64,000 bases of DNA from Flavobacteriaceae bacterium D16 (GTDB lineage Bacteria; Bacteroidota; Bacteroidia; Flavobacteriales; Flavobacteriaceae). Numbering within the stretch: the first letter of the stretch is position 1; each line of letters opens with the position of its first letter. The DNA lies in contig JAJTJC010000036.1 in NCBI GenBank assembly GCA_021295155.1, positions 1,116,001-1,180,000 of the forward strand. The letters run 5' to 3'. The position numbers and the translations under genes are program-made. The notes under the pieces are model-generated. The model had not been told where the DNA came from and searched no databases. It saw nothing but the letters and a program-made list of their open reading frames with translations. Shown here piece by piece: positions 9,015 through 18,051 of the stretch.

Positions 9015-10172
9015 CTATTCTACACCTGCTTTGGCCTTATCCTGCCAGTCTTTCAGTTTATCCCAATCTCCGTCAGCGGCCATTTTAGCTTGCTTGGGCC
9101 ATGATGTAGGATCCAGATGAGCCATCCTTGAACTAGCCTCGGTAAGGATCTCTTTGATCGCATCGGGTTTGGACCCGGCAAGTTTTTCAAAGGTATTCAG
9201 CCCGGCATTTACCAAAGCTTCTGCACCTTTGGGTCCAATTCCTTCTATTTTAGTAAGGTCATCGGCTTTTGCAGCTTCTTTTTTGGGAGCCTCTTTTTTC
9301 TCTTTTTTGGGAGTTTCTTTTTTCTCAGCTGGAGCTTCCACGGCTGCAGGAGCTTCTTTTTCTTCAACTGGAGTTTCCACAGCTGCAGGAGCTTCTTTCG
9401 CAGTTTCTTTTTCTACAACCGGAGCTTCCACGGCTGCAGGAGCTTCTTTTACAGCTTCTTTTTCTTCAGCTTGTTTTTCAGCTTTACGCTCAGCCAGTCC
9501 ATCAGCAACGGCGCTAGTCACAGAATCCATGATAATATCAATAGATTTGGATGCATCATCGTTCGATGGGATTATATAATGAATTGGGCGCGGGTCACAA
9601 TTCGTGTCTACCATTGCAAAGATGGGAATATTGAGTTTTTGCGCTTCTTTCACAGCGATATGCTCGCGCATTACGTCAACGATAAAAATTGCCCCTGGTA
9701 AACGGGTCATATCTGAGATAGAGCCCAGGTTTTTTTCCAGTTTCGCCCGGAGACGATCTACCTGAAGGCGTTCTTTCTTAGAAAGTGTATTGAATGTTCC
9801 GTCTTTCTTCATGCGATCAATGGAAGCCATTTTCTTAACGGCTTTTCTGATCGTCACAAAATTGGTCAACATACCACCTGGCCACCTTTCCGTGATATAG
9901 GGCATGTTGATTTTCGAAACTTTGTCGGCAACAATATCCTTGGCCTGTTTCTTGGTTGCAACAAATAAGATCTTACGCCCAGAAGCCGCTATTTTTTTCA
10001 GCGCTTCATTAGCTTCATCCAGTTTTGCAACAGTTTTGTAAAGATTGATTACGTGGATTCCATTACGCTCCATGTAGATGTAGGGAGCCATGTTAGGATT
10101 CCATTTTCTGGTAAGGTGTCCGAAATGAACACCGGCCTCCAAGAGGTCTTTTACTTCAGCTTTTTTAGCCAT
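9015..10172 (-). CDS. rpsB: 30S ribosomal protein S2 with C-terminal helix-hairpin-helix extension
   Basis: S2 of the small ribosomal subunit, but 385 residues instead of about 230-250. Residues 1-230 are ordinary S2 (LLEAGVHFGHLTRKWNPNM, ERWPGGMLTNF, IFAMVDTNCDPRPIHY). Then comes a linker of about 70 residues rich in Ala, Glu, Lys and Pro, with three near-repeats of APAAVE[AT]PV. The last ~80 residues form a helix-hairpin-helix module (DDLTKIEGIGPKGAEAL, ending near WPKQAKMAADGDWDKL). A related module is on ActC in this window. The linker implies a tethered domain reaching off the ribosome; its partner is unknown. The frame is intact and the start is normal. Confidence 0.97.
   Translation of the reverse strand: MAKKAEVKDLLEAGVHFGHLTRKWNPNMAPYIYMERNGIHVINLYKTVAKLDEANEALKKIAASGRKILFVATKKQAKDIVADKVSKINMPYITERWPGGMLTNFVTIRKAVKKMASIDRMKKDGTFNTLSKKERLQVDRLRAKLEKNLGSISDMTRLPGAIFIVDVMREHIAVKEAQKLNIPIFAMVDTNCDPRPIHYIIPSNDDASKSIDIIMDSVTSAVADGLAERKAEKQAEEKEAVKEAPAAVEAPVVEKETAKEAPAAVETPVEEKEAPAAVEAPAEKKETPKKEKKEAPKKEAAKADDLTKIEGIGPKGAEALVNAGLNTFEKLAGSKPDAIKEILTEASSRMAHLDPTSWPKQAKMAADGDWDKLKDWQDKAKAGVE
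9331..9449 (-). repeat. Imperfect 29-base repeat within the rpsB linker
   Basis: A 29-base unit occurs three times, at 9331-9359, 9370-9398 and 9421-9449, with only one or two mismatches between copies. It encodes the EAPAAVE[AT]P linker units of S2. The spacing (39 and 51 bases) keeps the reading frame. Such repeats allow linker length to vary by recombination or slippage between strains. Confidence 0.8.
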
Positions 10173-10371
10173 TTTTAAATTAGTTTACGTTCTTAATTCT
10201 TAGCAATGCAAGAGTGGTAAGCCATTGGCCAGCCTCTTGCATTTAGATGCTAAACTAAATTGCTCTACCCAAGGCAATTTCTATATACGCGGGTAAAACA
10301 GTTGTTGTCTTAATAAGACTATCAATGAACTTTTGAACCCTGCAATTATGCCTGGCAGGGCACGGCATGTA
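10173..10371 (-). promoter_or_regulatory. Structured leader of rpsB-tsf (candidate ribosomal-protein leader)
   Basis: A 199-base gap between rpsI and rpsB with clear RNA-folding potential. Just after the rpsI stop, CCCTGC (10338-10343) pairs with GCAGGG (10355-10360). Close to the rpsB start, AATGCAAGAG (10205-10214) pairs with CTCTTGCATT (10234-10243), a perfect 10-bp stem with a 19-base loop. TTTAG (10242-10246) can pair with CTAAA (10250-10254), which shares two bases with the long stem and so competes with it. Mutually exclusive stems upstream of rpsB suggest S2 autoregulation, as known for rpsB-tsf in gammaproteobacteria. No known Rfam class is recognised by eye. Confidence 0.45.
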
Positions 10372-10758
10372 TTAACGTTTGGAGAACTGGAATTTCTTCC
10401 GGGCTTTTTTCTGACCGAATTTTTTTCGTTCCACCATTCTTGGATCACGGGTAAGCAAACCTTCTGGTTTTAATACCTGACGGTTTTCCTCGTCTATTTC
10501 ACAAAGCGCTCTGGAAAGAGCAAGTCTCACTGCCTCAGCCTGTCCTGTAATCCCACCACCATAAACGTTTACTTTTACGTCATAGGTTCCATCAGTTTCA
10601 GTTAAGCTAAATGGTTGTTTAACCTTGTATTGCAGTGTTGCAGTAGGGAAGTACTCATTAAGATCACGCTTATTAACCGTGATATTTCCTTTCCCCTCAG
10701 AAATATATACTCGGGCGATAGCCGTTTTTCTTCTTCCTATTTTATGTATTACTTCCAT
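10372..10758 (-). CDS. rpsI: 30S ribosomal protein S9
   Basis: Small-subunit protein whose C-terminal tail reaches the P-site tRNA. The 128 residues match the family: [13 protein letters not shown] at the start, [20 protein letters not shown] in the middle, and the basic tail [16 protein letters not shown] ending in the conserved SKR. Its ATG overlaps the rplM stop by one base (TAATG), so the rplM-rpsI pair is translationally coupled, as in most bacteria. Confidence 0.98.
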   Translation of the reverse strand: MEVIHKIGRRKTAIARVYISEGKGNITVNKRDLNEYFPTATLQYKVKQPFSLTETDGTYDVKVNVYGGGITGQAEAVRLALSRALCEIDEENRQVLKPEGLLTRDPRMVERKKFGQKKARKKFQFSKR

Positions 10759-11213
10759 TACTTAAGGTCATTAAGATTAATTGCCTTTGGCTTTTGAGCT
10801 TCCTGTCCATGTTCAGTTCCAACGTAAACCCTCAGGTTTCTAAATAAGTCGGCACCTAATCGGTTTTTGGGAAGCATCCCTTTGACTGCTTTTTCTACCA
10901 GGCGTTCAGGGTGTTTGTCGAACAACTCCTGTGCACTACGGCTTCTTTGTCCGCCAGGATAGCCTGTGTGTCGGATGTAGGTTTTATCGTCCCACTTGTT
11001 TCCAGTAAGCACGATTTTATCTGCGTTGATAACAACGACGTTGTCTCCACAATCTACATGAGGGGTAAAATTGGTCTTATGTTTACCTCTGAGTAATTTG
11101 GCAACTTTGGAAGCAAGTCGCCCCAGGTGTTGTCCTTCAGCATCAACCAATAACCACTGTTTGTTAACAGTAGCTTTATTGGCAGAAATCGTTTTGTAGC
11201 TAAGCGTATCCAC
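10758..11213 (-). CDS. rplM: 50S ribosomal protein L13
   Basis: Early-assembly protein of the large subunit. The 151 residues carry family signatures: [33 protein letters not shown] and [11 protein letters not shown]. It is first in the rplM-rpsI operon, with a textbook promoter at 11290-11260 and a leader of about 40 bases. It is coupled to rpsI through a one-base overlap. Confidence 0.98.
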   Translation of the reverse strand: MDTLSYKTISANKATVNKQWLLVDAEGQHLGRLASKVAKLLRGKHKTNFTPHVDCGDNVVVINADKIVLTGNKWDDKTYIRHTGYPGGQRSRSAQELFDKHPERLVEKAVKGMLPKNRLGADLFRNLRVYVGTEHGQEAQKPKAINLNDLK

Positions 11214-11259
11214 TACTTATATTTTTTTATTAAACAAGTATATCCCGATAAACGGGCTG

Positions 11260-11290
11260 CAAATGTACAATTATTAAGTTGAAATACAAA
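11260..11290 (-). promoter_or_regulatory. Bacteroidota promoter of rplM-rpsI
   Basis: Reading the minus strand: TTTG at 11290-11287, 19-base spacer, TACATTTG at 11267-11260. Both boxes match the Bacteroidota consensus exactly, and the site lies about 47 bases before the rplM ATG. Confidence 0.8.
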
Positions 11291-11471
11291 TGGTTGTTTC
11301 TCATAATTTTTACTTTTTTGATTTGGTATTTCCCAGGCTCATTTAAGCTGTTAAGTCCTGCTATGTTTCTCTATCATACCTTAATAATAGAACTAAAAAG
11401 GATACACAATAACATACTATTGGAGTGCAATTTTCGTTCTCACCCTTACAAACCCAATAAAAAAACGCAAA

Positions 11472-11972
11472 ATGCTACGAAAGTTTGTTTTAACAATGAT
11501 TACTGCCGGAATGCTGTTCTCCTGCTCTTCAGACAAAGAAGATGAAGGAACAAATGCCTCAGCTATCCTGGGGACATGGGATCTCACAGCACTTGAGATT
11601 GATGAAAACAACGCAACCACAGATGAGGAGTTTGGCAAAGAGATTTTGGATGCGCTCACTGCTGAGCAATGCTATATTATTACACTAACCTTTAATGAAG
11701 ATCTTAGTGTAGTATCTCAGAATTCAGGAAACTATATAGAAATTAATGTAAATCCGGGAGGTACTGGCCTCGATGTTCCATGCCCCACGGAAAGTGATAC
11801 GGATATAAGTACTTACACATTTGACGGCGAGCGATTGACTTATATAGACGACAGTTTGGAAACTGTTACGGTTACTGTACAAATTTCAGGAAATACCATG
11901 AGTATAAATGCAGTTGAATTTGGAATTGACAACTTTGATACAGGCGGACAATTGATTTTTACACGCAGGTAA
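11472..11972 (+). CDS. Lipocalin-like lipoprotein, probably surface-exposed
   Basis: A 166-residue secreted protein. The N-terminus is a lipoprotein signal with lipobox LFSC, cleaved before Cys18. The residues after the Cys (SSDKEDE) are acidic and resemble the Bacteroidota lipoprotein export signal that sends lipoproteins to the cell surface. The mature part begins with GTWDL, a lipocalin-like pattern, and continues as alternating beta-strand sequence ending in LIFTRR. Two Cys residues outside the lipobox (in EQCY and PCPTE) may form a disulfide. Substrate and role are unknown. It is a single gene between rplM and a strong terminator shared with polA. Confidence 0.8.
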   Translation: MLRKFVLTMITAGMLFSCSSDKEDEGTNASAILGTWDLTALEIDENNATTDEEFGKEILDALTAEQCYIITLTFNEDLSVVSQNSGNYIEINVNPGGTGLDVPCPTESDTDISTYTFDGERLTYIDDSLETVTVTVQISGNTMSINAVEFGIDNFDTGGQLIFTRR

Positions 11973-11991
11973 AACTTTAGAAAATATAGAG

Positions 11992-12024
11992 AAACCCTTC
12001 AGTTGTGCTGAAGGGTTTTTTTGT
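11992..12024. terminator. Bidirectional intrinsic terminator
   Basis: Perfect 11-bp stem AAACCCTTCAG / CTGAAGGGTTT with a 5-base loop (12003-12007), followed by a T-run on the plus strand and several A residues upstream. It separates the lipoprotein gene from convergent polA. Confidence 0.9.
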
Positions 12025-12029
12025 GCTTT

Positions 12030-14858
12030 TTAATGAGCTTCCAGCCAGTTGGCCCCGAGCCCGAGGTCTACGTCCAGTGGAACGGGGAGATCAAAGGCAT
12101 GCTCCATTTCAGATTTGATGAGGGTCTTTAACTCGTCCAGTTCGGGTTTGTAAACATCAAAAACCAATTCATCATGAACCTGCAGCAGCATTTTGGTCTT
12201 ATAACCTCCTTGCTTCAGTTTATCGTGAATTCGGATCATGGCTATTTTGATAATATCCGCTGCACTTCCCTGAATCGGTGCATTGACAGCATTCCTTTCG
12301 GCTGCTCCTCTAACAACGGCATTACTTCCGTTGATATCTTTTAGGTATCTCCTTCGCCCCAGAACAGTCTGTACATAGCCATTTTCCCTGGCAAATTCAA
12401 TTTGATTCTGAATATAATCCCTGAGTTTGGGGTAGGTTTTATAATAGGTGTCAATAAGTTCCCGTGCTTCTGATCTGGAAAGGTCGGTTTGGTTGCTTAA
12501 ACCAAATGCAGACACTCCATAGATGATACCGAAATTCACGGTTTTGGCATTTCCGCGTTGTTCCCGGGTAACTTCATCAATAGGAACGTTAAATACTTTA
12601 GATGCAGTTGAAGCATGGATGTCCTCACCCTGTTTGAAAGCTTCGATCATGGTGGTTTCCTCACTTAAGGCAGCAATTATCCGAAGTTCTATTTGTGAAT
12701 AATCTGCGGCCAATAACACGTGATCTTCATCTCGGGGTATAAACGCCTTCCTAACCTGTCTTCCCCGCTCTGTTCGGATTGGAATATTCTGCAGGTTTGG
12801 ATTGTTGCTGCTCAATCTTCCTGTGGCAGCCACGGTTTGCATATAATCTGTATGGACCCTTCCTGTTTGTGCTTCTACCTGTTCGGGGAGGGCATCTACA
12901 TACGTACTTTTTAATTTACTCAGGCCACGGTATTCAAGGACATCCCGTATAATCTGGTGGTCTTTGGCCAGATAAGACAATACATCCTCGGCAGTAGAAT
13001 ATTGGCCGGTACGGGTTTTCTTGGGCTTGTCAACCAGTTTGAGTTTTTCAAAAAGGATTTCTCCCAGTTGTTTTGGAGATGCAATATTGAATTCCTCTCC
13101 TGCCTCTTCGTATATTTTTTCCACCAGTGCCTTTATATCTTTGTCTAAAGCCACTGACAGGGTGTTAAGGAAATCGATATCAAGATTAATTCCCTCCAGC
13201 TCCATATCCGCCAGTACACGTAGGAGTGGTATTTCAATTTCATCGAATAACTTCCGGGTATTCGCTGCTTCCAGTTCAGGCGCAAAATGCTGTGCCAGTT
13301 GAAAAGTGATGTCTGCATCCTCCACGGCATATTCAGTTTGCTGCTCAATAGGTACTTCGCGCATACTTAATTGATTCTTACCTTTTTTCCCAATAAGCTC
13401 GGTTATGGAAACCGGAGTATAGTTAAGGTATGTTTCGGAAAGGACGTCCATATTATGACGCATATCCGGATTTATCAGGTAATGGGCGAGCATGGTGTCG
13501 AAAAGTTTACCCCGGACTTCGATATTGTATTTACCCAGTACTTTAATATCGTATTTCAGGTTTTGCCCAATCTTTTCAATATCCTCGGATTCAAAGAATG
13601 GTCTGAGCTCATTGAGCAATTCCTGGACTTCCTCCTGGTCTTCCGGGAAGGGAAGGTAGAATCCTTTTCCTGCCTCCCAGGAAAACGCAATCCCTACCAG
13701 TTCGGCAGTCAATGGGTTTATTCCGGTGGTTTCCGTATCAAAGCAAACAGCTTGTTGTTTCATCAGGTTCTGCAGAAACAACTTACGGCTCATCCCCGGG
13801 TTAACGAGCTGGTAGACATGAGCAGTGTCTTTTATGGTTCGCCTTCCGGAGATTACTTTTCCTTCAGTTTCAGCCCCATTATCCCCAAACAATGAAAATT
13901 GTCCGCCGCCAGCCACTCCTTTTGGAACTTCTTTTACTGGTGCAGAGGTTGTAGTCTTAGTTTCATTTGATTCGCTAAAAAATATTTTCAGGAACTGCTC
14001 CCGCAATCTTCGGAATTCGAGATCTTCGAAAATGGCCTGTACCTGTTTACTATCTGGTTGGGAAAGCTCATAGTCCTTCTCGTCAAATAAGACATCACAA
14101 GTAATACAAATGGTAGCCAGCTTTTTGGAAAGTCGGCCCAAATCGGCGTTGGCCTCAACTTTTTCCTTCATTTTACCTTTTAACTTATCTGTATTGGCAA
14201 GCAATTCTTCCATGCTACCAAATTCTGCGATAAACTTTTTTGCAGTCTTGTCGCCAACCCCAGGCAAACCAGGTATGTTATCACTGGCATCGCCCATCAT
14301 CCCCAAATAATCAATAACCTGTTCCGGGTGCTGCACACCAAAACGTTCCTGTATTTCGGGGATCCCCCAAATTTCAATGCCATTCCCCATTCTCGCAGGC
14401 CGGTACATAAATATATTGTCAGAAACCAGTTGTCCAAAATCCTTGTCGGGCGTCACCATATATACCTTATATCCCTGGCTTTCTGCTTGCTTGGCAAGGG
14501 TGCCGATGATATCATCTGCTTCCAGGCCGGAAACTTCCACAACAGGAATATGCATGGCCTTAAGGATATCCTGAATTATTGGAACAGCTACCCGTATGGC
14601 ATCCGGTGTCTCATCCCTATTGGCTTTGTAATCGGCAAAAAGTTCTGTGCGTTCCGCACTACCATCTTTGTCAAAACACACCGCCAGATGATCCGGTTTT
14701 TCTCGTCGGATAACATCAAACAGAGAATTTACGAATCCCATAATGGCTGAGGTATCCATTCCTTTGGAATTGATTCTGGGATTTTTAATTAAAGCGTAAT
14801 ACCCCCTGAAAATAAGGGCATAGGCATCTAAGAGGAAAAGTCTTTTTTGGTCTGACAT
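12030..14858 (-). CDS. polA: DNA polymerase I
   Basis: Repair and Okazaki-fragment processing polymerase, 942 residues, with all three domains. The 5'-3' exonuclease occupies about 1-290 (DAYALIFRGYYAL, GLPGVGDKTAKKF). The 3'-5' proofreading domain (about 345-530) keeps its acidic residues in FDTETTG, NLKYD and YAVEDAD, so proofreading is probably active. The polymerase domain (about 560-942) has motif A DYSQIELR, the O-helix KTVNFGIIYG and motif C QVHDE near 893. A TAGTTTTG -7 element lies at 14888-14881. It is convergent with the lipoprotein gene through the terminator at 11992-12024. Confidence 0.98.
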   Translation of the reverse strand: MSDQKRLFLLDAYALIFRGYYALIKNPRINSKGMDTSAIMGFVNSLFDVIRREKPDHLAVCFDKDGSAERTELFADYKANRDETPDAIRVAVPIIQDILKAMHIPVVEVSGLEADDIIGTLAKQAESQGYKVYMVTPDKDFGQLVSDNIFMYRPARMGNGIEIWGIPEIQERFGVQHPEQVIDYLGMMGDASDNIPGLPGVGDKTAKKFIAEFGSMEELLANTDKLKGKMKEKVEANADLGRLSKKLATICITCDVLFDEKDYELSQPDSKQVQAIFEDLEFRRLREQFLKIFFSESNETKTTTSAPVKEVPKGVAGGGQFSLFGDNGAETEGKVISGRRTIKDTAHVYQLVNPGMSRKLFLQNLMKQQAVCFDTETTGINPLTAELVGIAFSWEAGKGFYLPFPEDQEEVQELLNELRPFFESEDIEKIGQNLKYDIKVLGKYNIEVRGKLFDTMLAHYLINPDMRHNMDVLSETYLNYTPVSITELIGKKGKNQLSMREVPIEQQTEYAVEDADITFQLAQHFAPELEAANTRKLFDEIEIPLLRVLADMELEGINLDIDFLNTLSVALDKDIKALVEKIYEEAGEEFNIASPKQLGEILFEKLKLVDKPKKTRTGQYSTAEDVLSYLAKDHQIIRDVLEYRGLSKLKSTYVDALPEQVEAQTGRVHTDYMQTVAATGRLSSNNPNLQNIPIRTERGRQVRKAFIPRDEDHVLLAADYSQIELRIIAALSEETTMIEAFKQGEDIHASTASKVFNVPIDEVTREQRGNAKTVNFGIIYGVSAFGLSNQTDLSRSEARELIDTYYKTYPKLRDYIQNQIEFARENGYVQTVLGRRRYLKDINGSNAVVRGAAERNAVNAPIQGSAADIIKIAMIRIHDKLKQGGYKTKMLLQVHDELVFDVYKPELDELKTLIKSEMEHAFDLPVPLDVDLGLGANWLEAH

Positions 14859-14914
14859 ATTTAATGAGCTAGCACAAATTCAAAACTACGAAGATAAGTC
14901 TCCTAACGAAAATA

Positions 14915-15907
14915 TCAGGCCGGAATATGACTCATAGAGGGAGTATTTGTATGACCCTCTGAAGAATAGGTTCTGTACGTAAAACCGGGTTGGATGCAAT
15001 AGGCGCCAACCTGCCCTTCTTTGTTAATTGCAATAAAACCAATCTGGAAATCGAGTTTTCCTTTATTTTTTTCAATGATACGCCGAACCCCTTCTTCGCA
15101 GGCTTGTTGTGGTGATTTTCCCTGGCGCATAAGTTCTACAATTAGGAAACTCCCTACGGTGCGGACCACTTCTTCACCCACACCGGTGGCCGTAGCGGCC
15201 CCTACCTCATTATCTACAAACAATCCTGCCCCAATGATGGGTGAGTCCCCAACCCGGCCGGCTATTTTATAGGCCATACCGCTGGTGGTGCAGGCACCGG
15301 ACAGATTTCCTGCCTGGTCTATGGCCAGCATCCCTATAGTATCATGGTTTTCAATATTAATAATGGGTTTATATTCCGCTGTTTCCTTCCATTTTTCCCA
15401 TTCTAGCTTCGACTTATCCGTCAATAAGTTCTCCTTCTGGAAGCCTTTTTCAACAGCAAATTTTTCCGCCCCCTTACCGGCAAGCATAACATGAGGGGTT
15501 TCCTCCATGACCTTGCGGGCCACGGAAACAGGGTGGACGATATTCTGCAAATAAACTACTGATCCGCAATTTCCCTGGTGATCCATAATACAGGCATCCA
15601 GGGTAACGTTCCCATCCCGATCCGGGCGCCCCCCTTTTCCAACACTCTGATTGGAAATATCGGCTTCTTCCATGCGAACCCCTTGTTCCACGGAATCCAG
15701 CGCACTGCCTCCCTTATCCAGCACCTCCCAGGCCTTTGCTGTGGCATTGGGAACATCCCAGGTGGCAATTACAATGGGTTTCAAGGCATTAATCGCAGCA
15801 GGGGCATCTTTTTTTTCAGTGGCCTCGGCACAGCTGTTGACCAAGGATGCTGAAATAATACCTGCAGCACCTAATCCGGAGTTTTTTACAAATTTTCTTC
15901 TTTTCAT
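14915..15907 (-). CDS. Secreted N4-(beta-N-acetylglucosaminyl)-asparaginase / isoaspartyl peptidase family
   Basis: Ntn-hydrolase of the type-2 asparaginase/aspartylglucosaminidase family, 330 residues. It is made as a precursor and cleaved before a nucleophilic Thr, here Thr190 in NHDTIGM. The second part, with GRVGDSPIIGAGLFVD and GVGEEV, forms the substrate pocket. The N-terminus MKRRKFVKNSG fits the twin-arginine motif RRxFxK. A hydrophobic stretch and VNSC follow, so it may be a Tat-exported lipoprotein. Likely role is removing sugar-linked Asn from glycopeptides or cleaving isoaspartyl bonds; the exact substrate cannot be read from sequence. It is divergent from cutC, with only 44 bases between. 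Confidence 0.9.
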   Translation of the reverse strand: MKRRKFVKNSGLGAAGIISASLVNSCAEATEKKDAPAAINALKPIVIATWDVPNATAKAWEVLDKGGSALDSVEQGVRMEEADISNQSVGKGGRPDRDGNVTLDACIMDHQGNCGSVVYLQNIVHPVSVARKVMEETPHVMLAGKGAEKFAVEKGFQKENLLTDKSKLEWEKWKETAEYKPIINIENHDTIGMLAIDQAGNLSGACTTSGMAYKIAGRVGDSPIIGAGLFVDNEVGAATATGVGEEVVRTVGSFLIVELMRQGKSPQQACEEGVRRIIEKNKGKLDFQIGFIAINKEGQVGAYCIQPGFTYRTYSSEGHTNTPSMSHIPA

Positions 15908-15951
15908 CTAAGGAGGTGATTACATTTAGGTTGTACTAAAGATACATAAAT

Positions 15952-16677
15952 ATGATAGTGGAAGTGTGTACCGCCTCTCTGGATTCAGCATTGACAGCTG
16001 AACGTGCCGGGGCAAACCGAATTGAATTGTGCGCTGAACTTGGGGTAGGTGGAATTACCCCTTCTGCGGGGCTTTTTAAACAGGTAAAAGCGCATACGTC
16101 ACTACCTGTTCATGTGTTGATCCGCCCCAGGAGCGGTGATTTCACATATACCGATACAGAATTTGACGTCATATTGGCTGATGTTGCCCAATTTAAGGCC
16201 ATGGGTGCAGAAGGCATTGTGTGCGGAATACTGAACAAAGATCACAGCCTGGATATAGGTCGTACGGAAAAGGTTTTGGAAAAATGTGAGGGGCTATCCT
16301 TTACTTTTCACCGGGCCTTTGATTGGATCCCGGATCCGCTTCATGGGTTTCAATTGCTACAGGATATGGGTGTAAATACCCTGTTAAGCTCAGGAAAGGC
16401 GCCCAGCGCATTACAGGGTCTGCCCCTTTTAAAAGAGATTCATAATAATGCTGTTACAACCATGGTAATGCCTGGAGCAGGTATTAATCCGGATAACGTT
16501 CGTCAATTTAGCGATGCCGGTTTTAAAGCCCTGCATTTATCAGGATCGGTCATGCAAAACAACAGTGTTGTGCATGATGGTATCAGTTTAATGGGGAGCG
16601 AGCTGTTATCAGAAACACATATAGCCACTGCCGATTATGCCAAATTAAAAGCAGTAGTACAAAGCGTTAAAGAATAG
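15952..16677 (+). CDS. cutC: CutC family TIM-barrel protein
   Basis: 241-residue CutC homologue. The family signature is clear: EVCTASLDSALTAERAGANRIELCAELGVGGITPS at the N-terminus, then HVLIRPRSGDF, TFHRAFDW and LLSSGKAPSA. CutC was first linked to copper homeostasis in E. coli, but its enzymatic role is unsettled, so the name should be read as a family label. It is the first gene of a plus-strand run with the metallophosphoesterase and thioredoxin-fold genes, though each of those also has its own -7 element. A perfect AAGGAGGTGATT lies 30 bases before the ATG, too far for normal ribosome binding. Confidence 0.92.
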   Translation: MIVEVCTASLDSALTAERAGANRIELCAELGVGGITPSAGLFKQVKAHTSLPVHVLIRPRSGDFTYTDTEFDVILADVAQFKAMGAEGIVCGILNKDHSLDIGRTEKVLEKCEGLSFTFHRAFDWIPDPLHGFQLLQDMGVNTLLSSGKAPSALQGLPLLKEIHNNAVTTMVMPGAGINPDNVRQFSDAGFKALHLSGSVMQNNSVVHDGISLMGSELLSETHIATADYAKLKAVVQSVKE

Positions 16678-16686
16678 CCAAAGAGA

Positions 16687-16718
16687 TTTAGGCTAATAGC
16701 GTTAAACAGATATCTTTG
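16687..16718 (+). promoter_or_regulatory. Probable promoter of the metallophosphoesterase gene
   Basis: TTTA at 16687-16690 (one mismatch to TTTG), 20-base spacer, and an exact -7 element TATCTTTG at 16711-16718. It starts 10 bases after the cutC stop and ends 12 bases before the next ATG. Confidence 0.5.
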
Positions 16719-16730
16719 TAAAAAAAGGGT

Positions 16731-17969
16731 ATGCTGCGTTGGATTGTGTTTATCGTGATTTATCTGGTTATGGGTTTTTATGCTCTTCAAGCCCTTAAAA
16801 CCGTCACACGTTTTCCATATGTTTATTACGCTTTCATGGGCCTGTCCCTGCTTGTAATTGGGAATTTTGTTTACCAGTTTACTATCGGAGAAGAAGCAGG
16901 TCGTGTTCTGAGCCGGCCCAAGAGTTATGCTTTTGGCTTTTTATTGGCTATGCTTACTTTTAAGATTATCACTATCGGGTTTCTTTTTTCCGAAGACCTT
17001 TTCCGTTTCCTGGCTGCTACCTATCAAAAGGTATTTGGTGGTTCAGGGGATTTTAGTTTGCCTACCAGAAGGCGCTTTCTCAGTTTAATTGCGATGGGAG
17101 TTGCTGCCATACCCTTTGGGGCTTTACTTTATGGTATGTATCGTGGGAAATACAATTTTCAGGTGCTGAAATACCAAATGGAATTCGAAGACCTGCCGGA
17201 AGCATTTGACGGATACCAAATCACCCAGATATCTGACGTTCATAGTGGCAGTTTTGACAACCGGGAGAAGATTGAGTATGCTATTAACCTGATCAACGAG
17301 CAGCAGAGCGATGCTATCTTTTTCACCGGGGATATGGTAAATAATAAGACCGATGAAATGAGACCCTGGGCCAATTTGTTTTCCAAACTGCAGGCACCGG
17401 ATGGTAAATATTCCATATTGGGTAACCACGATTATGGCGACTATATTCCCTGGGATACACCAGAAAAAAAGAGTCAGAACCTCGAAGACCTGAAAAATCT
17501 ACAAAGGGAAATGGGCTTCGATCTGTTACTCAATGAAAGTCGATACCTTAAGAAGGGAGCGGACCAATTGGCACTTATCGGCGTGGAGAACTGGGGTAGA
17601 GGAGGTTTCAAGAAAGCTGGAGATTTGGATAAGGCTACTTCACAGATTAGCTCGGATGATTTTAAAATCCTCTTAAGTCATGACCCGTCTCATTGGGAGG
17701 ATATTGTAATTCACCACCCCTATCATTATCATCTGACTCTTAGTGGACATACGCACGGAATGCAGTTTGGTATTGAGATTCCGGGCTGGGTAAAATGGAG
17801 CCCGGTTAAATGGCGCTATAAATATTGGGCAGGTATTTATGAGGAATTGGGCCAGTTCATAAATGTTAACCGTGGCTTTGGATTCCTTGGATACCCCGGG
17901 CGAGTTGGAATATGGCCTGAAATAACGGTGATTACCCTGAAAAAGAAATCTGGCGTATCAGCAGTTTAA
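16731..17969 (+). CDS. Membrane-anchored metallophosphoesterase
   Basis: 412 residues. The first ~135 contain three or four membrane segments (about 3-22, 28-50, 65-90, 107-130). The catalytic calcineurin-like domain follows (about 155-405), with the full metal-binding set: SDVHSGSFDN, FTGDMVNN, GNHDYGD, SHDP and SGHTHG. The architecture resembles YkuE/YaeI-type phosphoesterases, some of which act on lipid head groups. The true substrate is unknown. The gene lies between cutC and the thioredoxin-fold gene and has its own -7 element. Confidence 0.9.
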   Translation: MLRWIVFIVIYLVMGFYALQALKTVTRFPYVYYAFMGLSLLVIGNFVYQFTIGEEAGRVLSRPKSYAFGFLLAMLTFKIITIGFLFSEDLFRFLAATYQKVFGGSGDFSLPTRRRFLSLIAMGVAAIPFGALLYGMYRGKYNFQVLKYQMEFEDLPEAFDGYQITQISDVHSGSFDNREKIEYAINLINEQQSDAIFFTGDMVNNKTDEMRPWANLFSKLQAPDGKYSILGNHDYGDYIPWDTPEKKSQNLEDLKNLQREMGFDLLLNESRYLKKGADQLALIGVENWGRGGFKKAGDLDKATSQISSDDFKILLSHDPSHWEDIVIHHPYHYHLTLSGHTHGMQFGIEIPGWVKWSPVKWRYKYWAGIYEELGQFINVNRGFGFLGYPGRVGIWPEITVITLKKKSGVSAV

Positions 17970-18051
17970 GGCTTAATTCTACAAATTATTGACCCTAACG
18001 GTATTATTCACTTTTTTTCTTACTTTTGAACGGTAATCCAACGTTATTTCT

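Noticed and set aside
11279-11545. 88-codon plus-strand frame before the lipoprotein gene
   Set aside because: AT-rich, overlaps the lipoprotein start in another frame and lies in the rplM promoter region. No other feature was seen in 11291-11471.
13371-13895. 174-codon plus-strand frame opposite polA
   Set aside because: Antisense to conserved polA exonuclease domains; no family resemblance and no start signals.
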